A stretch of 64,000 nucleotides of DNA from Candidatus Aminicenantes bacterium UBA6228 (GCA_002441005.1 DJWO01000009.1:186001-250000); one strand, 5' to 3'; counted from the stretch's first letter, positions 53,012 through 63,421 are shown. The notes: generated by a model not told the origin, from the sequence alone. A program made the numbers and translations.

Positions 53012-55108
53012 ATGGTGCCGGTAAAAGATGAAGGTTTTACACCCAATGCGATGAAAATCCTGCAGACCCGTTATTTTATGAAAAATGAAAAGGGAGAGTT
53101 TATAGATAAAAAGCCTTCGGACCTTTTCCGCCGGGTAGCGGATTATATAGCTTCGGCCGAAAAAACCAAAGAGGAACAGAAGAAATGGGCTGATAAATTT
53201 TTTGAAGCCATGATGGCCAGAAATTTTATGCCTAACAGCCCGACTTTAACCGGCGCCGGCCGCGAGATGTGCTTGAGTGCCTGCTTTGTCCTGCCGATTG
53301 AAGACTCGATGGAATCAATTTTTAATGCCGTCAAAAATGCAGCTCTGGTCCATAAGGAAGGAGGCGGCACCGGCTTTGACTTCAGCCTCCTCCGTCCAAA
53401 AGGAAGCTTCGTTCGCAAAACTCAGGGAGTAGCGTCGGGGCCGGTCTCTTTTCTCAAAGTGATTGACGCCGCCACCGAAGCCGTCAAACAGGGAGGAACC
53501 AGACGTGGAGCCAATATCGGCCTGCTGCGGGTTGATCATCCCGATATTGAAGAATTCATCACCATGAAGCGGGATGGCAAGACACTCAACAACTTTAATA
53601 TTTCAGTGGCCATTACCGATGATTTTATGAAGGCCCTGAAACATGATGGTGATTACTGGCTTTATAACCCTTATTTAAAAAAGAAGACAGCCAAAAAAAA
53701 GGCCCGTGATATTTTTAAATTGATTGTGGAATCAGCCTGGGCCGTAGGTGACCCCGGACTAATTTTTATTGACCGGATTAATAAACTCAATCCGACCCGT
53801 GAACTGGGACCGATCAGTGCCACCAATCCCTGCGGCGAGCAACCCCTCCACCCTTATGAATCATGCAACCTGGGTTCGATTAATGTTGCCAATTTCTACT
53901 CAGCTGATCAACCAGATGAACTTGACTGGGAGAAGCTGGCTGCGACGATTGAACTGGCCGTTCGCTTTCTGGACAATGTCATCGATGTCAACAAGTACCC
54001 GCTCCCCCAGATTGCCGAGATGACTAAGGCTAACCGCCGCATCGGTTTAGGAGTCATGGGCTGGGCGGATCTCCTCCTCAAAAAGAAATTACATTATGAC
54101 TCACCTGAGGCCCAGGCCTTAGCTGATAAGCTGGCTTCCTTTATGAGACAGAAAGCCGACCAGGAGAGCGAAAAGCTGGGCGAACTCAAGGGTAATTTCC
54201 CCAACATTGACCTTTCTATCCATAAAGGTAAAAAACGCCGCAATGCGACTGTTCTGACCATAGCTCCGACCGGCACAATTTCCCGCCTCGCCGGCTGTTC
54301 AAGTTCTATCGAGCCAGTTTTTGCCTTTGAATTTGTCAGCAAAATTCTTGATGGCGAAATTAAAGATGTCCATCCTCTTTATGAAGAATGGAAAAATGAA
54401 AATCAGGACGAGCCCCTTCCTGCCTATTTTGTCACTGCTCATCAAATTCCTTATGAAGGCCATATCCGGATGCAGGCCGCTTTTCAAAAATATGTAGATA
54501 ACTCGGTTTCCAAAACCATCAACCTGCCTAATCAGGCAACTTTTGAAGATGTCGAAAAAGCTTATCTTCTGGCTTATGACCTTGGCACTAAAGGAATCAC
54601 TATTTACCGCGACGGCAGTAAAGCTGAGCAGGTCCTTTATGCCGGTGCCACGGCCAAACAAAAACTCACCCCGAGAGAAAGACCCGTCAGCTTGCCTTCT
54701 AAGACTGATAAAATTAAAACCGGGCTGGGCAACCTTTATGTCACCATTACTTATCTTGATGACAAACCGTTTGAAGTCTTCACCTCGATAGGGAAAAGCG
54801 GCTACTCAACCATGGCTGATGCCGAAGCCATCGGCCGGCTAATTTCCTTAGCCTTAAGAAGCGGTGTTGATTCCAAAGAAGTCATTTTGCAGCTAAAGGG
54901 CATCGGCGGGAGCGAGCCAGTTTTTACCGAAGGCGGACTGGTTCAGTCCATTCCGGATGCGGTAGCCAAAGTTCTGGAACGGCACTTAGGTGAAGTCAAA
55001 GAAAACCGGCGTGATTTCCTCAAAGATACGTGCCCGATGTGCGGAGCGACTTTGCCTGATGAAAAATGCCCGGTTTGCCCGAATTGCGGCTGGACCCGCT
55101 GCTCCTGA
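53012..55108 (+). CDS. nrdJ: Adenosylcobalamin-dependent ribonucleotide reductase, class II
   Basis: Reduces ribonucleotides to deoxyribonucleotides using B12, without oxygen. A 698-aa single-chain enzyme. CLSACFVLPIEDS carries the first redox Cys, NPCGEQPLHPYESCNLGSINV holds the radical Cys, Glu and the second Cys, and APTGTISRLAGCSSSIEP binds phosphate. The C-terminus ends in a Zn-ribbon-like run (CPMCG, CPVCPNCGW) that probably shuttles disulfide reduction. It shows the organism needs cobalamin but no B12 genes or riboswitch were seen here. AGAGGAGG precedes ATG 53012. It converges on the gamma-glutamyltransferase gene 31 bp away. Confidence 0.95.
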   Translation: MVPVKDEGFTPNAMKILQTRYFMKNEKGEFIDKKPSDLFRRVADYIASAEKTKEEQKKWADKFFEAMMARNFMPNSPTLTGAGREMCLSACFVLPIEDSMESIFNAVKNAALVHKEGGGTGFDFSLLRPKGSFVRKTQGVASGPVSFLKVIDAATEAVKQGGTRRGANIGLLRVDHPDIEEFITMKRDGKTLNNFNISVAITDDFMKALKHDGDYWLYNPYLKKKTAKKKARDIFKLIVESAWAVGDPGLIFIDRINKLNPTRELGPISATNPCGEQPLHPYESCNLGSINVANFYSADQPDELDWEKLAATIELAVRFLDNVIDVNKYPLPQIAEMTKANRRIGLGVMGWADLLLKKKLHYDSPEAQALADKLASFMRQKADQESEKLGELKGNFPNIDLSIHKGKKRRNATVLTIAPTGTISRLAGCSSSIEPVFAFEFVSKILDGEIKDVHPLYEEWKNENQDEPLPAYFVTAHQIPYEGHIRMQAAFQKYVDNSVSKTINLPNQATFEDVEKAYLLAYDLGTKGITIYRDGSKAEQVLYAGATAKQKLTPRERPVSLPSKTDKIKTGLGNLYVTITYLDDKPFEVFTSIGKSGYSTMADAEAIGRLISLALRSGVDSKEVILQLKGIGGSEPVFTEGGLVQSIPDAVAKVLERHLGEVKENRRDFLKDTCPMCGATLPDEKCPVCPNCGWTRCS

Positions 55109-55139
55109 AAAATAAAATCAGATTGATGGGCGGCTATTT

Positions 55140-56999
55140 TTACCAGACGACACCGTAGTCTTCGCCATAATTGCTGGAACCACCCCAGAAAGTTCCGTTC
55201 TGCCAGTCAAAATAAATGGCGTTAATTGGTCCAGAAGTATATTTCTTAACTGAAATTTTATAGCCCATCTCAGTCAGCTTATCTCTGACTGCGGCCGGAA
55301 CTCTTTCATTCAGGTCAATCTTTCCGGGGAAGCACTGGTGCAGGTCAAAAGAATCGCGCAGCTGATAACTGGTTATATTCGGAGCTTCACAAGCTTGCTG
55401 CACAGTCATCCCGAACTCGACCACATTCAGGAAAAATTGCAGCAGGTTCTGGTCCTGAGTATCCCCACCCTGAACGGCAAAGGACAGATAGGATTTCCCA
55501 TCTTTCATGGCTAAACCTGGAGTCAGAGTAGCTCTGGGCCTCTTCCCGGGGGCAATAACATTAAATGGATTCTCGGCTTCATCCAGAACAAAGCTCTGAG
55601 CCCGCTGGCTGAGGCCTACACCGGTTTTCCCAGCCACCACCGCCGGCACCCAGGCTCCGCTGGGCGTCAGAGAAACAACCCAGCCTTCTTCGTCAGCCGC
55701 CTGGACCGAAGTCGTCCCCTGTCTCATACTGACCTCCAGTCTGGCTTCATCTTCCGGTCTTGCCTGGCAATCTCTGTTTGACCAGTTGGCCAGGTAATGT
55801 TTAAACGGATTTTCCTGGCCTTGAAAAGGATAGGGATCACCGGGCTGGCTTTCCGGGTCGTTGGCTTTACGATTGATGAGTTTTATTCTTTCCCGGGCAT
55901 AATCTTTAGAAAGAAGCCCTTTAATCGGCTCTGCCGGCGGGAAATAGGGATCCCCATAATAAAAATCGCGGTCGGCAAAAGCCAGATTCATCACCTGGTA
56001 TAAAGTGTGAATGTAATCGGCACTATTGTGACCCATAGCTTTCAGATCAAAATTTTCCAGCAAATTAAGCATCTGCAGCATGACCGGCCCCTGCACCCAG
56101 GTATTTAGCTTATAGACTTCAATTCCCTTATAGGTGGTCATGACCGGTTCCTCAATCTGGACTTGCCATCCGGCCAGATCTTGCCTGGTAATCAGGCCGC
56201 CTTCTTCCTGGCAGCCGCGAACCAATTCCTTGGCTATGTCACCCTTATAGAAACGGTCATAAGCAGCATGGATAGCTTCTTTTCTGCTTTTGCCCGCCTG
56301 AAGAGCCCGGGACTCGGCCTCAACCAGTTTCTTCAGAGTTTCAGCCAGTTCTGGCTGGCGAAAAACTTCTCCGGGATAAGGAGCTTCCCGTTTTTCACCA
56401 GGATGGGTCAGGAAGATTTTTCGGGAATAGGTCCATTTTTTTAATTTTTCCTTGTTTCTCTCTATGGAATCAGCCGTTTCCCTTTCTATCGGATAGCCTT
56501 CCGCCATCTGAATAGCAGGCTCAAGAACATCTTTAAGTTTTAGAGTGCCAAACTCAGCCAGCATGACCAGCAAGGCGCCAGGTGTCCCGGGAGTAACAGC
56601 TGACAGCGGCCCATCGGCCGGCGGGTATTTATAGCCCTTCTGTTTGTAAAACTCGGCTGTTGCCCCGCTGGGCGCTACTCCCAGCCCGTTAATGGCTATA
56701 ACCTTTTTGGTTTTGGGATTATAGATTAAGCCCTGCGTTTCGCCTCCCCAGCTCAGCACATCATGCATGGTACAGACCGCGCCTACCATGGCACAGGCGG
56801 CATCAACCGCATTTCCACCTTTCATAAACATCATGGCCCCGGCGGTGGCCGCCAGAGGCTTGCCAGTAATGGCCACCCAGTGTTTCCCGTGAAGAACCGG
56901 TTTTTCGGTTTTGTTTTGAGCCTCGCTCATCGAAAAAACTCCTGTTAGAATCAAAATAAGAGCCGCGCCTTTGATTAATATCTTTTTGAATGATGTCAT
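55140..56999 (-). CDS. Gamma-glutamyltransferase family Ntn hydrolase, divergent clade
   Basis: A 619-aa exported protein (signal peptide 1-27). The large-subunit region has GGNAVDAACAM and SWGGETQGLIYN. The autoprocessing Thr is in RQGTTSVQAADEEGWVVSLT. Canonical enzymes read TTHYSV here and GSPGGSRI further on; this protein lacks the HY pair and has VQGGDTQDQN instead, so it belongs to a separate GGT-like clade. It may hydrolyse peptides or acyl compounds other than glutathione. AGAGGA precedes ATG 56999. It is 15 bp after the alpha-mannosidase gene, probably one operon. Confidence 0.88.
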   Translation of the reverse strand: MTSFKKILIKGAALILILTGVFSMSEAQNKTEKPVLHGKHWVAITGKPLAATAGAMMFMKGGNAVDAACAMVGAVCTMHDVLSWGGETQGLIYNPKTKKVIAINGLGVAPSGATAEFYKQKGYKYPPADGPLSAVTPGTPGALLVMLAEFGTLKLKDVLEPAIQMAEGYPIERETADSIERNKEKLKKWTYSRKIFLTHPGEKREAPYPGEVFRQPELAETLKKLVEAESRALQAGKSRKEAIHAAYDRFYKGDIAKELVRGCQEEGGLITRQDLAGWQVQIEEPVMTTYKGIEVYKLNTWVQGPVMLQMLNLLENFDLKAMGHNSADYIHTLYQVMNLAFADRDFYYGDPYFPPAEPIKGLLSKDYARERIKLINRKANDPESQPGDPYPFQGQENPFKHYLANWSNRDCQARPEDEARLEVSMRQGTTSVQAADEEGWVVSLTPSGAWVPAVVAGKTGVGLSQRAQSFVLDEAENPFNVIAPGKRPRATLTPGLAMKDGKSYLSFAVQGGDTQDQNLLQFFLNVVEFGMTVQQACEAPNITSYQLRDSFDLHQCFPGKIDLNERVPAAVRDKLTEMGYKISVKKYTSGPINAIYFDWQNGTFWGGSSNYGEDYGVVW

Positions 57000-57014
57000 A
57001 AGTTTTATCCTCTT

Positions 57015-59525
57015 TTATAGAGTCTTAAGCAGAAGGGTTTTAATTTCAAATGGTTTGAGCTTAAAGGTTAAGGTCTGAGAAGCAGAACCGATTTTACTTT
57101 CTGGCCTTTCTATCAGATCAGCTTCCCAGACTTCCACTGGCTGAGGACAGGTCATTTTTACTTCTGTTTCCTGACCAAAAATTTCATAGAGGCGAAGGAC
57201 AAAGCCGGTGCGGCCATAACCTATCTCCTTTTTAAGTGTGGTTACAACTGCATTCTCTGGACTCAGCTCCAGAAATGATTGAGAAGCAGGTAGCGTTCCA
57301 GGGTGGATCAAGGCCTGTCCAGCCAGGAGAGGTTGATTAAATTCTAGCCCGCGCCTGAAACTCAGCCCCTGTTTCCAGTTTCCCTGATGAGGATAAAGGG
57401 CATAGGCCAGCTGATGTGAGCCGCGGTCAGCCTCAGGGTCTGGATAAGTAGCTCCCCGGACAATCGAAATCCTCATGGTGTTATCCTTGACATCAAAGCC
57501 ATAGCGCGAGTCATTGAGAAGACTCAGACCGGCCTGACCGGCTTCATCGCTCAAGTCAATCCATTTTAAGGCTGGCACCTCGTTGCCCGTGGCCAGCCGG
57601 TTTATAGCACCAAACGGGATTTCAAAAGTGGCCACTGGCCGGTTCAAAGCTACCGGGAAAGCCGCTTTAACCATGACATTTCTTTCCTGCCAGTTCAGCC
57701 AGAGCCGGACATCAACTCTCGGCAGGCCCGCGTAAAGCTGAATATCCTGAACAAATTTTGAACCACGAAACAATTGCTCAACTCTCAAAGTAGCTCTGAC
57801 CGGGCCTTTTTCTATGACTTTAACTGAAGCCCCTTTTTCACCCAGTTTTTCCACCAGGTCCTTCAGCCCTATTTCCCAGGCTGACATACCGGGCGGTTTA
57901 TCAGCTATGGCTTCAAGAACATTGCCTGAGGCGGCCAGAAATTCCCGGCCAGCTGTCTTATCAAACAGGCTTTCCCACCAGCCTGTTTCTGGATCTAAAG
58001 TTAGTCTAATAAATTCGTTCTCCAGAATTCTCGAAGAGGCAGTAAGCTGGCTCTTATATTTTTCTTTAGATTTAGCAGGCAGGACCCGGTAAGTTTTATA
58101 ACCGAGCGAAGGGACATCCTTAGCCATAAAAATGACCTCTGCCTTCCACTGACCCGACTCTTCTTTTAGCTCAAGCAGTTGAACAGGGATTTCGGCACCC
58201 GAGACATCCAGAATTTTAATTGCTTTGACCGGGGTATTGAACACCAGCCTGGCCTGAACCGGTTCTGTTCTCACCCAGGGAAGAGAATTAAAAACAATAA
58301 GCGGTGAGCCTTCGCCTCTGGTCTCAATTAGATTAGCCAGGGTTTCGAGCGAAAAATCCAGTGCTCGCCGGGCTCTTTTTTCTGCCTCCTGGTAATAACC
58401 CATTACCTCCTCATAAACCGGACCGATAGCCGAACCGTCCAGAATATCATGGAACTGATTTCTAAGGACAATCTTCCAGGCTTCATCAATGTCCCGGTCT
58501 GGATAATAATCTCGGGCTCCACTCAATTTAGCCAGGCTGGAGAATTTTTCCGCTTCGAGCAACAGGTTTTCCAGCCGGCGGTTGGCTTTCTTGGTTTCAA
58601 CCTGGGTGGTATAGCAGCCAGGAAAAGTAAAATTCAGTTCACCCCTGACCACCGGATAATCAATCCTGAGCTTTTCGATTTTCTCGAAATAAGCCTGCGG
58701 CTGGACAAATTCAAAGCGGGGATGATTTGGATCGTTACCAAACTTAAGGATAGCTTCCAGGTCCGAATCTCTTGGCCCACCGCCATGATCTCCGGCTCCA
58801 TAAAGAAGCATAAAATCTTTAAGCGTTGTATTTTCATAAGTCCTGAGCAATAGGTCTTTAACCCCGTCCTTAAGATTCACCAGATACCATCCGGGTGGAA
58901 CATAAGCCAGGACCTTTGAGCCATCCAGGCCCTGCCACCAGAAGGCAGTGGTTTTTTCAGGGGCACAGCGCTCAAAAACATAATAATCGAGGCCGGCCTT
59001 TTTCAGCAGTTGAGGCAGTTGCGAATTATGACCAAAAGAATCGGGATTCCAGCCAACTTTGACCTCAGTCCCGAACTTTTCCAGAAAATATCTTTTCCCG
59101 TAAAGCAGCTGATGAGCCAGGCTTTCTCCGTCGGGCAGATTGAGGTCTGGCTCGACCCACATCCCGCCGACCGGAATAAAAGTTCCTTCTTTTACCTTCT
59201 TTTTGATTTCCTGGAAAAGTTCCGGAGAGGACATCTCCATCGCTTCGTACAGGGCACCCTGGCTCTGAGCAAAGGTCAGTCCTGGCCTCCGATTCATCTG
59301 CCGCAGAGTTCCCCAAAAGGTCTCAGGTGCAACTTGATTGACTGTTTCTTCCCACAACCATAGCCAGCTAAGGTCAATATGAGCATGTCCAACCAGGGAG
59401 GCCGTTAAGTCCCGTGGGTTTAATTTCGGGTGAGCTTTTTCCTGGGCAGCTGAAATCGAAGAAAACCAGATTATGACGGTCACCGCCAGTAAAATTAGCC
59501 AGAGTTTTCTACTGTCTTTTTTCAT
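57015..59525 (-). CDS. GH38 alpha-mannosidase, exported
   Basis: An 836-aa retaining glycosidase trimming alpha-mannosides. Signal peptide 1-27. Zinc ligands His49 and Asp51 lie in VGHAHIDLSW, nucleophile Asp162 in GWNPDSFGHNSQLPQ, and a zinc-site His in LLYGAGDHGGGPRD. The GH38 middle and C-terminal beta domains follow (WWESLFDKTAGREFL). GGGAGG precedes ATG 59525. It is the upstream gene of the pair with the GGT-like hydrolase, which would fit joint breakdown of glycopeptides (inference). Confidence 0.94.
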   Translation of the reverse strand: MKKDSRKLWLILLAVTVIIWFSSISAAQEKAHPKLNPRDLTASLVGHAHIDLSWLWLWEETVNQVAPETFWGTLRQMNRRPGLTFAQSQGALYEAMEMSSPELFQEIKKKVKEGTFIPVGGMWVEPDLNLPDGESLAHQLLYGKRYFLEKFGTEVKVGWNPDSFGHNSQLPQLLKKAGLDYYVFERCAPEKTTAFWWQGLDGSKVLAYVPPGWYLVNLKDGVKDLLLRTYENTTLKDFMLLYGAGDHGGGPRDSDLEAILKFGNDPNHPRFEFVQPQAYFEKIEKLRIDYPVVRGELNFTFPGCYTTQVETKKANRRLENLLLEAEKFSSLAKLSGARDYYPDRDIDEAWKIVLRNQFHDILDGSAIGPVYEEVMGYYQEAEKRARRALDFSLETLANLIETRGEGSPLIVFNSLPWVRTEPVQARLVFNTPVKAIKILDVSGAEIPVQLLELKEESGQWKAEVIFMAKDVPSLGYKTYRVLPAKSKEKYKSQLTASSRILENEFIRLTLDPETGWWESLFDKTAGREFLAASGNVLEAIADKPPGMSAWEIGLKDLVEKLGEKGASVKVIEKGPVRATLRVEQLFRGSKFVQDIQLYAGLPRVDVRLWLNWQERNVMVKAAFPVALNRPVATFEIPFGAINRLATGNEVPALKWIDLSDEAGQAGLSLLNDSRYGFDVKDNTMRISIVRGATYPDPEADRGSHQLAYALYPHQGNWKQGLSFRRGLEFNQPLLAGQALIHPGTLPASQSFLELSPENAVVTTLKKEIGYGRTGFVLRLYEIFGQETEVKMTCPQPVEVWEADLIERPESKIGSASQTLTFKLKPFEIKTLLLKTL

Positions 59526-59702
59526 TTATCCCTCCCCAATTTTGGCCTCCATCCTGACCTCAGGATTTTTTATAAAATCTTATCTTCCTTTCTTCTTATC
59601 ATTTTTGGCTATTTTTTTCATCAGTTTGATCAATGGCCTGAAAAAATTGTTAAGGTTTCGATCGCCAGGAAATAAACGGTTCTTTGCTTCCTGTCTTTAG
59701 TA

Positions 59703-59708
59703 TATAAT
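59703..59708 (+). promoter_or_regulatory. TATAAT -10 box upstream of the tricorn gene
   Basis: Perfect TATAAT, 36 bp before ATG 59744. The -35 (TTCTTT) is weak. Confidence 0.4.
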
Positions 59709-59743
59709 TGTGGCCTGAAAGAAAAAACCTGGTGGGGTAAGCA

Positions 59744-62700
59744 ATGATCTACAAAAGATTTCGCTGGCTTTCGTTTTGTTTATTCTGGCTGGTATTAACT
59801 GCCATTAATCTTCTGGCTATTAATACTGTTGATACGGCCATGCTAACCAAACCGGCTATAAGCCCGGACAAAATTGCCTTCGTCTATGCCGGGAATCTGT
59901 GGGTAGCTGACCTTAACGGTAAAAACCCCAGGCAGCTAACAGTTGAGGCGGAAGTAGTTGGTCTACCTGTTTTTTCTCCCGATGGAAAATGGCTGGCCTT
60001 CAGTGCTCAACGTAACGGCAACGTGGATGTCTATCTGATCCCGGCGGAAGGAGGGCAGTCCCGTCGTTTGACCTGGCATCCCGGGGCTGACCTGGTTCAG
60101 GATTTTACACCTGACGGCCAATCCATATTTTATACCTCACCGAGTAAAGCTTCCAACCGCGGGGCCAGCAATTTATTTGTTATGCCCGTTAATGGCGGCT
60201 TTTCTCAGGAAATCCCGATTCCCTATGTTTACCGGGCTAAAGTCTCCCCGGACGGGCGTTACCTCGCCTACAACCATTTTCCAGATGCTTTCCGGCAATG
60301 GAAAAACTACCGTGGCGGCCGTAATTCTGTCATCGCCATTTATGACCGGAAAACAAGCTCAATAGAAAAAATTCCCCAGCCTGAAGGACGCTCCAACGAT
60401 ATTGATCCAGTCTGGTCTGAAGACAGGCTGTATTTTCTCTCTGACCGGAATGGCGAATTCAATCTGTGCAGTTATGACCTCAAAACAAAGGAAATCAGAC
60501 AGCTCACCAGCTATGATGATTTTCCGGTGATTGATGCCTCTGGCAGCCAGAACCAGATTATTTACGAACAGGGTGGCTATCTTCACTTATTTGACCTGAA
60601 AACCAGCCGGATCCACCGCCTGACCGTCGGCATCTCAACTGACCTTATTGAACTCCGGGAGCGTTATGCCCGGGGCGCCCGCTGGATCCGGAATGCTGAT
60701 CTGTCACCGTCCGGAGCCAGAGCAGTCTTTGAATTCCGGGGTGAAATAGTTACTCTGCCGGCGGAAAAAGGTGATTACCGGAATCTAACTCAGACTACAG
60801 GAGTTAACGAGCGCTATCCGGTCTGGTCGCCTGATGGCCGGACAATTGCTTATTTTTCTGATGAGTCAGGCGAATATGAGCTTCATCTTCGTTCGCAGGA
60901 CGGCCAGGGATCTGTCAGAAAATTTAAAATTCCCGGAGCCGGTTTCTATGATTCTTTAGTCTGGTCGCCTGATAGCCAGAAGCTGGTCCTGGCTGATAAC
61001 TCTCTGTCGCTTTTCTATCTTGATCTCAAAAGCGGCCTGGTTAAAAAAATAGGCTCTGAGTATCTGTATGGCCCCGACCGCCTCAGTCAGGTTTTCGCTT
61101 CCTGGTCACCTGATTCAAAGTGGATTGCTTATACTCTTAGCACCCAGACCTACATCCAGAAAGTCTTCGTTTATTCGCTTGAAAAAGATAAATCATTTGC
61201 CATCACCGATGGTTTGAGTGAAGTGGACGAGCCCAGATTTGATGCCAGCGGAAATTATCTTTATTTTTTGGCTTCAACTGATGCTGGCCCGGTCAAGCAG
61301 TGGTTTGATATGTCCAATGCCGACCTCAAATCCAGCTTTTCCCTTTATCTGGCTGTCCTCAATAAGGATCTGCCCAACCCCCTGGCTAAGGAAAGTGATG
61401 AAGAAAAAGCCGGAGAAAAGAAAGAAGCTTCCGGCCCGACAGAAGCCAGAGCCACAGGCCAGGCAGACAAGGGTTCAGCTGCTTCTGCCAGTCAGGTAAA
61501 ACCAGCCGGCCCTTCCGGCAACACGGTCATTGATTTTGACGGCCTGGAATATCGGATTGTGGCCCTGCCACTTCCACCTGGTAATTATTCCAGTCTGCAG
61601 ACAGGAGAAGCGGGTCAAATCTATTATCTTGAGTTCCCCACAATGTCTCTTGGTTCCATGACGGCCGGCCTGGGTCCCCTGGCTTTCAGCGGACAGCTGC
61701 ACAAGTTCGACCTCAAATCCAGAAAAGATGAAGTCATCATGGAAGGCCTGAATAATTATCTGATTTCAGCTGACGCCAAAAAAATTCTCTACGTGGCTCA
61801 GAATGTCTGGGGCATTACCAGCCTGGGCGGGAAAATTCAGGCAGGTCAGGGAAAAATTAATATTGATTCAATTGAGGTGAAGGTCAATCCAGCCGAAGAG
61901 TGGCGGCAAATTTTTAATGAAGCCTGGCGTATCAACCGTGATTTCTTTTATGACCCCAATATGCATGGCTGCGACTGGCCGGCGATGAAGAAAAAATATG
62001 AAAAATTTCTGCCTGACCTGGCCGGACGTGATGATCTCAACCGTCTGATTCAGTGGATGTGCAGCGAGCTGGCTGTCGGCCACCATCGGGGCGGCGGGGG
62101 CGATACACCTTACGAACGTCAGACAATCCGGGTTGGGTTGCTTGGCGCCGACTATGAAATAGCTAACGGCCGCTACCGTTTCCAAAAAGTTTATGGTGGA
62201 TTGAACTGGAATCCGGGATTGCGTTCGCCATTAACTGAACCCGGGGTAACGGTTAAAGCCGGTGAATATTTGCTGGCAGTTGAAGGCCAGGAGCTCAGGC
62301 CGCCAGAAGATCTTTTCCGGTATTTTGAAAATAAAGCCAATAAAATTGTGGAAATAACAGTTGGCCCCCGGGCTGACGGCCAGGGAGCCAGAAAGGTTCA
62401 AGTTGTTCCTGTCGCCGATGATTTCAGCCTGAGAAACCGCGACTGGGTGGAGGGCAATTTAAAAAAGGTGGAGGAAGCAACAGCCGGCCGGGTCGCCTAC
62501 GTCTATGTACCTGACACTTCGGTTCCAGGTTATATGTACTTCCGCCGCTATTTCTTCCCCCAGGCTTATAAAGAAGCCATCATTGTAGATGAACGATTTA
62601 ATGGCGGAGGCTCGGTCGCTGATTACTACCTGGATTGGCTGAGCAAGCCCTTTATCGCCAGGTGGGCCATGCGTTACGGGGCTGACCTGAAAACGCCGAG

Positions 62701-63103
62701 TGCCTCAATTCAGGGACCAAAGGTCATGCTGATCAATGAAATGGCTGGTTCGGGTGGCGACCTGTTGCCCTGGATGTTCAGGAAATTCAGTCTGGGTCCG
62801 CTGATCGGAAAAAGGACCTGGGGCGGACTGGTTGGAGTTCTTGGCTTTCCGGTGCTTATGGATGGCGGATTTATTACCGCTCCTAATCTGGCCTTCTGGA
62901 CAGAGGAAGATGGCTTCGGCATAGAAAATGTTGGCGTTCCTCCCGATATAGAAGTTGAGATGACACCGGCTGACTATCAGGCTGGACGTGACCCGCAATT
63001 AGAGAAAGCCATAGAAGTTATAAAGGATATGCTCAAGAAGAATCCGCCGAAGAAATTGCAACGGCCGCCTTATCCAGTTCGTGTCCGGAAGGCCAATTCC
63101 TGA
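59744..63103 (+). CDS. Tricorn protease homologue, S41 family
   Basis: An 1119-aa exported peptidase that breaks down oligopeptides. A signal segment at about 5-26 is followed by two WD40/TolB-like beta-propellers (repeated FSPDGKWLAF, WSPDGRTIAYFSD, WSPDSKWIAY), a Lys/Ala/Ser-rich linker at about 545-590, the C1 helical bundle with the His of LAVGHHRGGGGD, a PDZ domain (about 800-880), and the C2 domain with nucleophile Ser in NEMAGSGGDLLPW. This is the full archaeal/bacterial tricorn layout. GGTGGGG upstream is the likely ribosome-binding site. It is monocistronic. Confidence 0.94.
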   Translation: MIYKRFRWLSFCLFWLVLTAINLLAINTVDTAMLTKPAISPDKIAFVYAGNLWVADLNGKNPRQLTVEAEVVGLPVFSPDGKWLAFSAQRNGNVDVYLIPAEGGQSRRLTWHPGADLVQDFTPDGQSIFYTSPSKASNRGASNLFVMPVNGGFSQEIPIPYVYRAKVSPDGRYLAYNHFPDAFRQWKNYRGGRNSVIAIYDRKTSSIEKIPQPEGRSNDIDPVWSEDRLYFLSDRNGEFNLCSYDLKTKEIRQLTSYDDFPVIDASGSQNQIIYEQGGYLHLFDLKTSRIHRLTVGISTDLIELRERYARGARWIRNADLSPSGARAVFEFRGEIVTLPAEKGDYRNLTQTTGVNERYPVWSPDGRTIAYFSDESGEYELHLRSQDGQGSVRKFKIPGAGFYDSLVWSPDSQKLVLADNSLSLFYLDLKSGLVKKIGSEYLYGPDRLSQVFASWSPDSKWIAYTLSTQTYIQKVFVYSLEKDKSFAITDGLSEVDEPRFDASGNYLYFLASTDAGPVKQWFDMSNADLKSSFSLYLAVLNKDLPNPLAKESDEEKAGEKKEASGPTEARATGQADKGSAASASQVKPAGPSGNTVIDFDGLEYRIVALPLPPGNYSSLQTGEAGQIYYLEFPTMSLGSMTAGLGPLAFSGQLHKFDLKSRKDEVIMEGLNNYLISADAKKILYVAQNVWGITSLGGKIQAGQGKINIDSIEVKVNPAEEWRQIFNEAWRINRDFFYDPNMHGCDWPAMKKKYEKFLPDLAGRDDLNRLIQWMCSELAVGHHRGGGGDTPYERQTIRVGLLGADYEIANGRYRFQKVYGGLNWNPGLRSPLTEPGVTVKAGEYLLAVEGQELRPPEDLFRYFENKANKIVEITVGPRADGQGARKVQVVPVADDFSLRNRDWVEGNLKKVEEATAGRVAYVYVPDTSVPGYMYFRRYFFPQAYKEAIIVDERFNGGGSVADYYLDWLSKPFIARWAMRYGADLKTPSASIQGPKVMLINEMAGSGGDLLPWMFRKFSLGPLIGKRTWGGLVGVLGFPVLMDGGFITAPNLAFWTEEDGFGIENVGVPPDIEVEMTPADYQAGRDPQLEKAIEVIKDMLKKNPPKKLQRPPYPVRVRKANS

Positions 63104-63262
63104 AAGCCAGTTACTTGCCCATTTTAATTTAAAGAGCCTGACTGCTAAACCTCTTAAGTATTTTTATCTATAAAAATGAACCTTTTCTCCCCGCCCTTCG
63201 TCTAAATTATTGAAAGTTAAAAAGATGGAAAAACAAATAATTCATCAAAAAGGAGAAAAGAA

Positions 63263-63421
63263 ATGAAACTCAAAACAAAAATGGCAATTTTTCTTCTGGC
63301 CGCGGTAATTTCACTAACTGGCTTTGCCTTTATCGCCAATGGCCTCAACCTTAACAGCACCCTGCTCAGTGCCAGACCGGTAGTTGAAACCTCTTATACT
63401 ATGTTGCAAATTCTCGGTTAG
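63263..63421 (+). CDS. 52-aa secreted or membrane small protein
   Basis: ATG 63263 follows AAAGGAGAAAAGAA. The product starts MKLKTKMAIFLLAAVISLTG, a clear signal-like basic-hydrophobic start, then FAFIANGLNLNSTLL and a short tail ending VETSYTMLQILG. No lipobox. No homologue is recognised; it may be a secreted peptide or single-pass membrane protein. It is bracketed by the tricorn gene and the inverted-repeat element. Confidence 0.55.
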   Translation: MKLKTKMAIFLLAAVISLTGFAFIANGLNLNSTLLSARPVVETSYTMLQILG

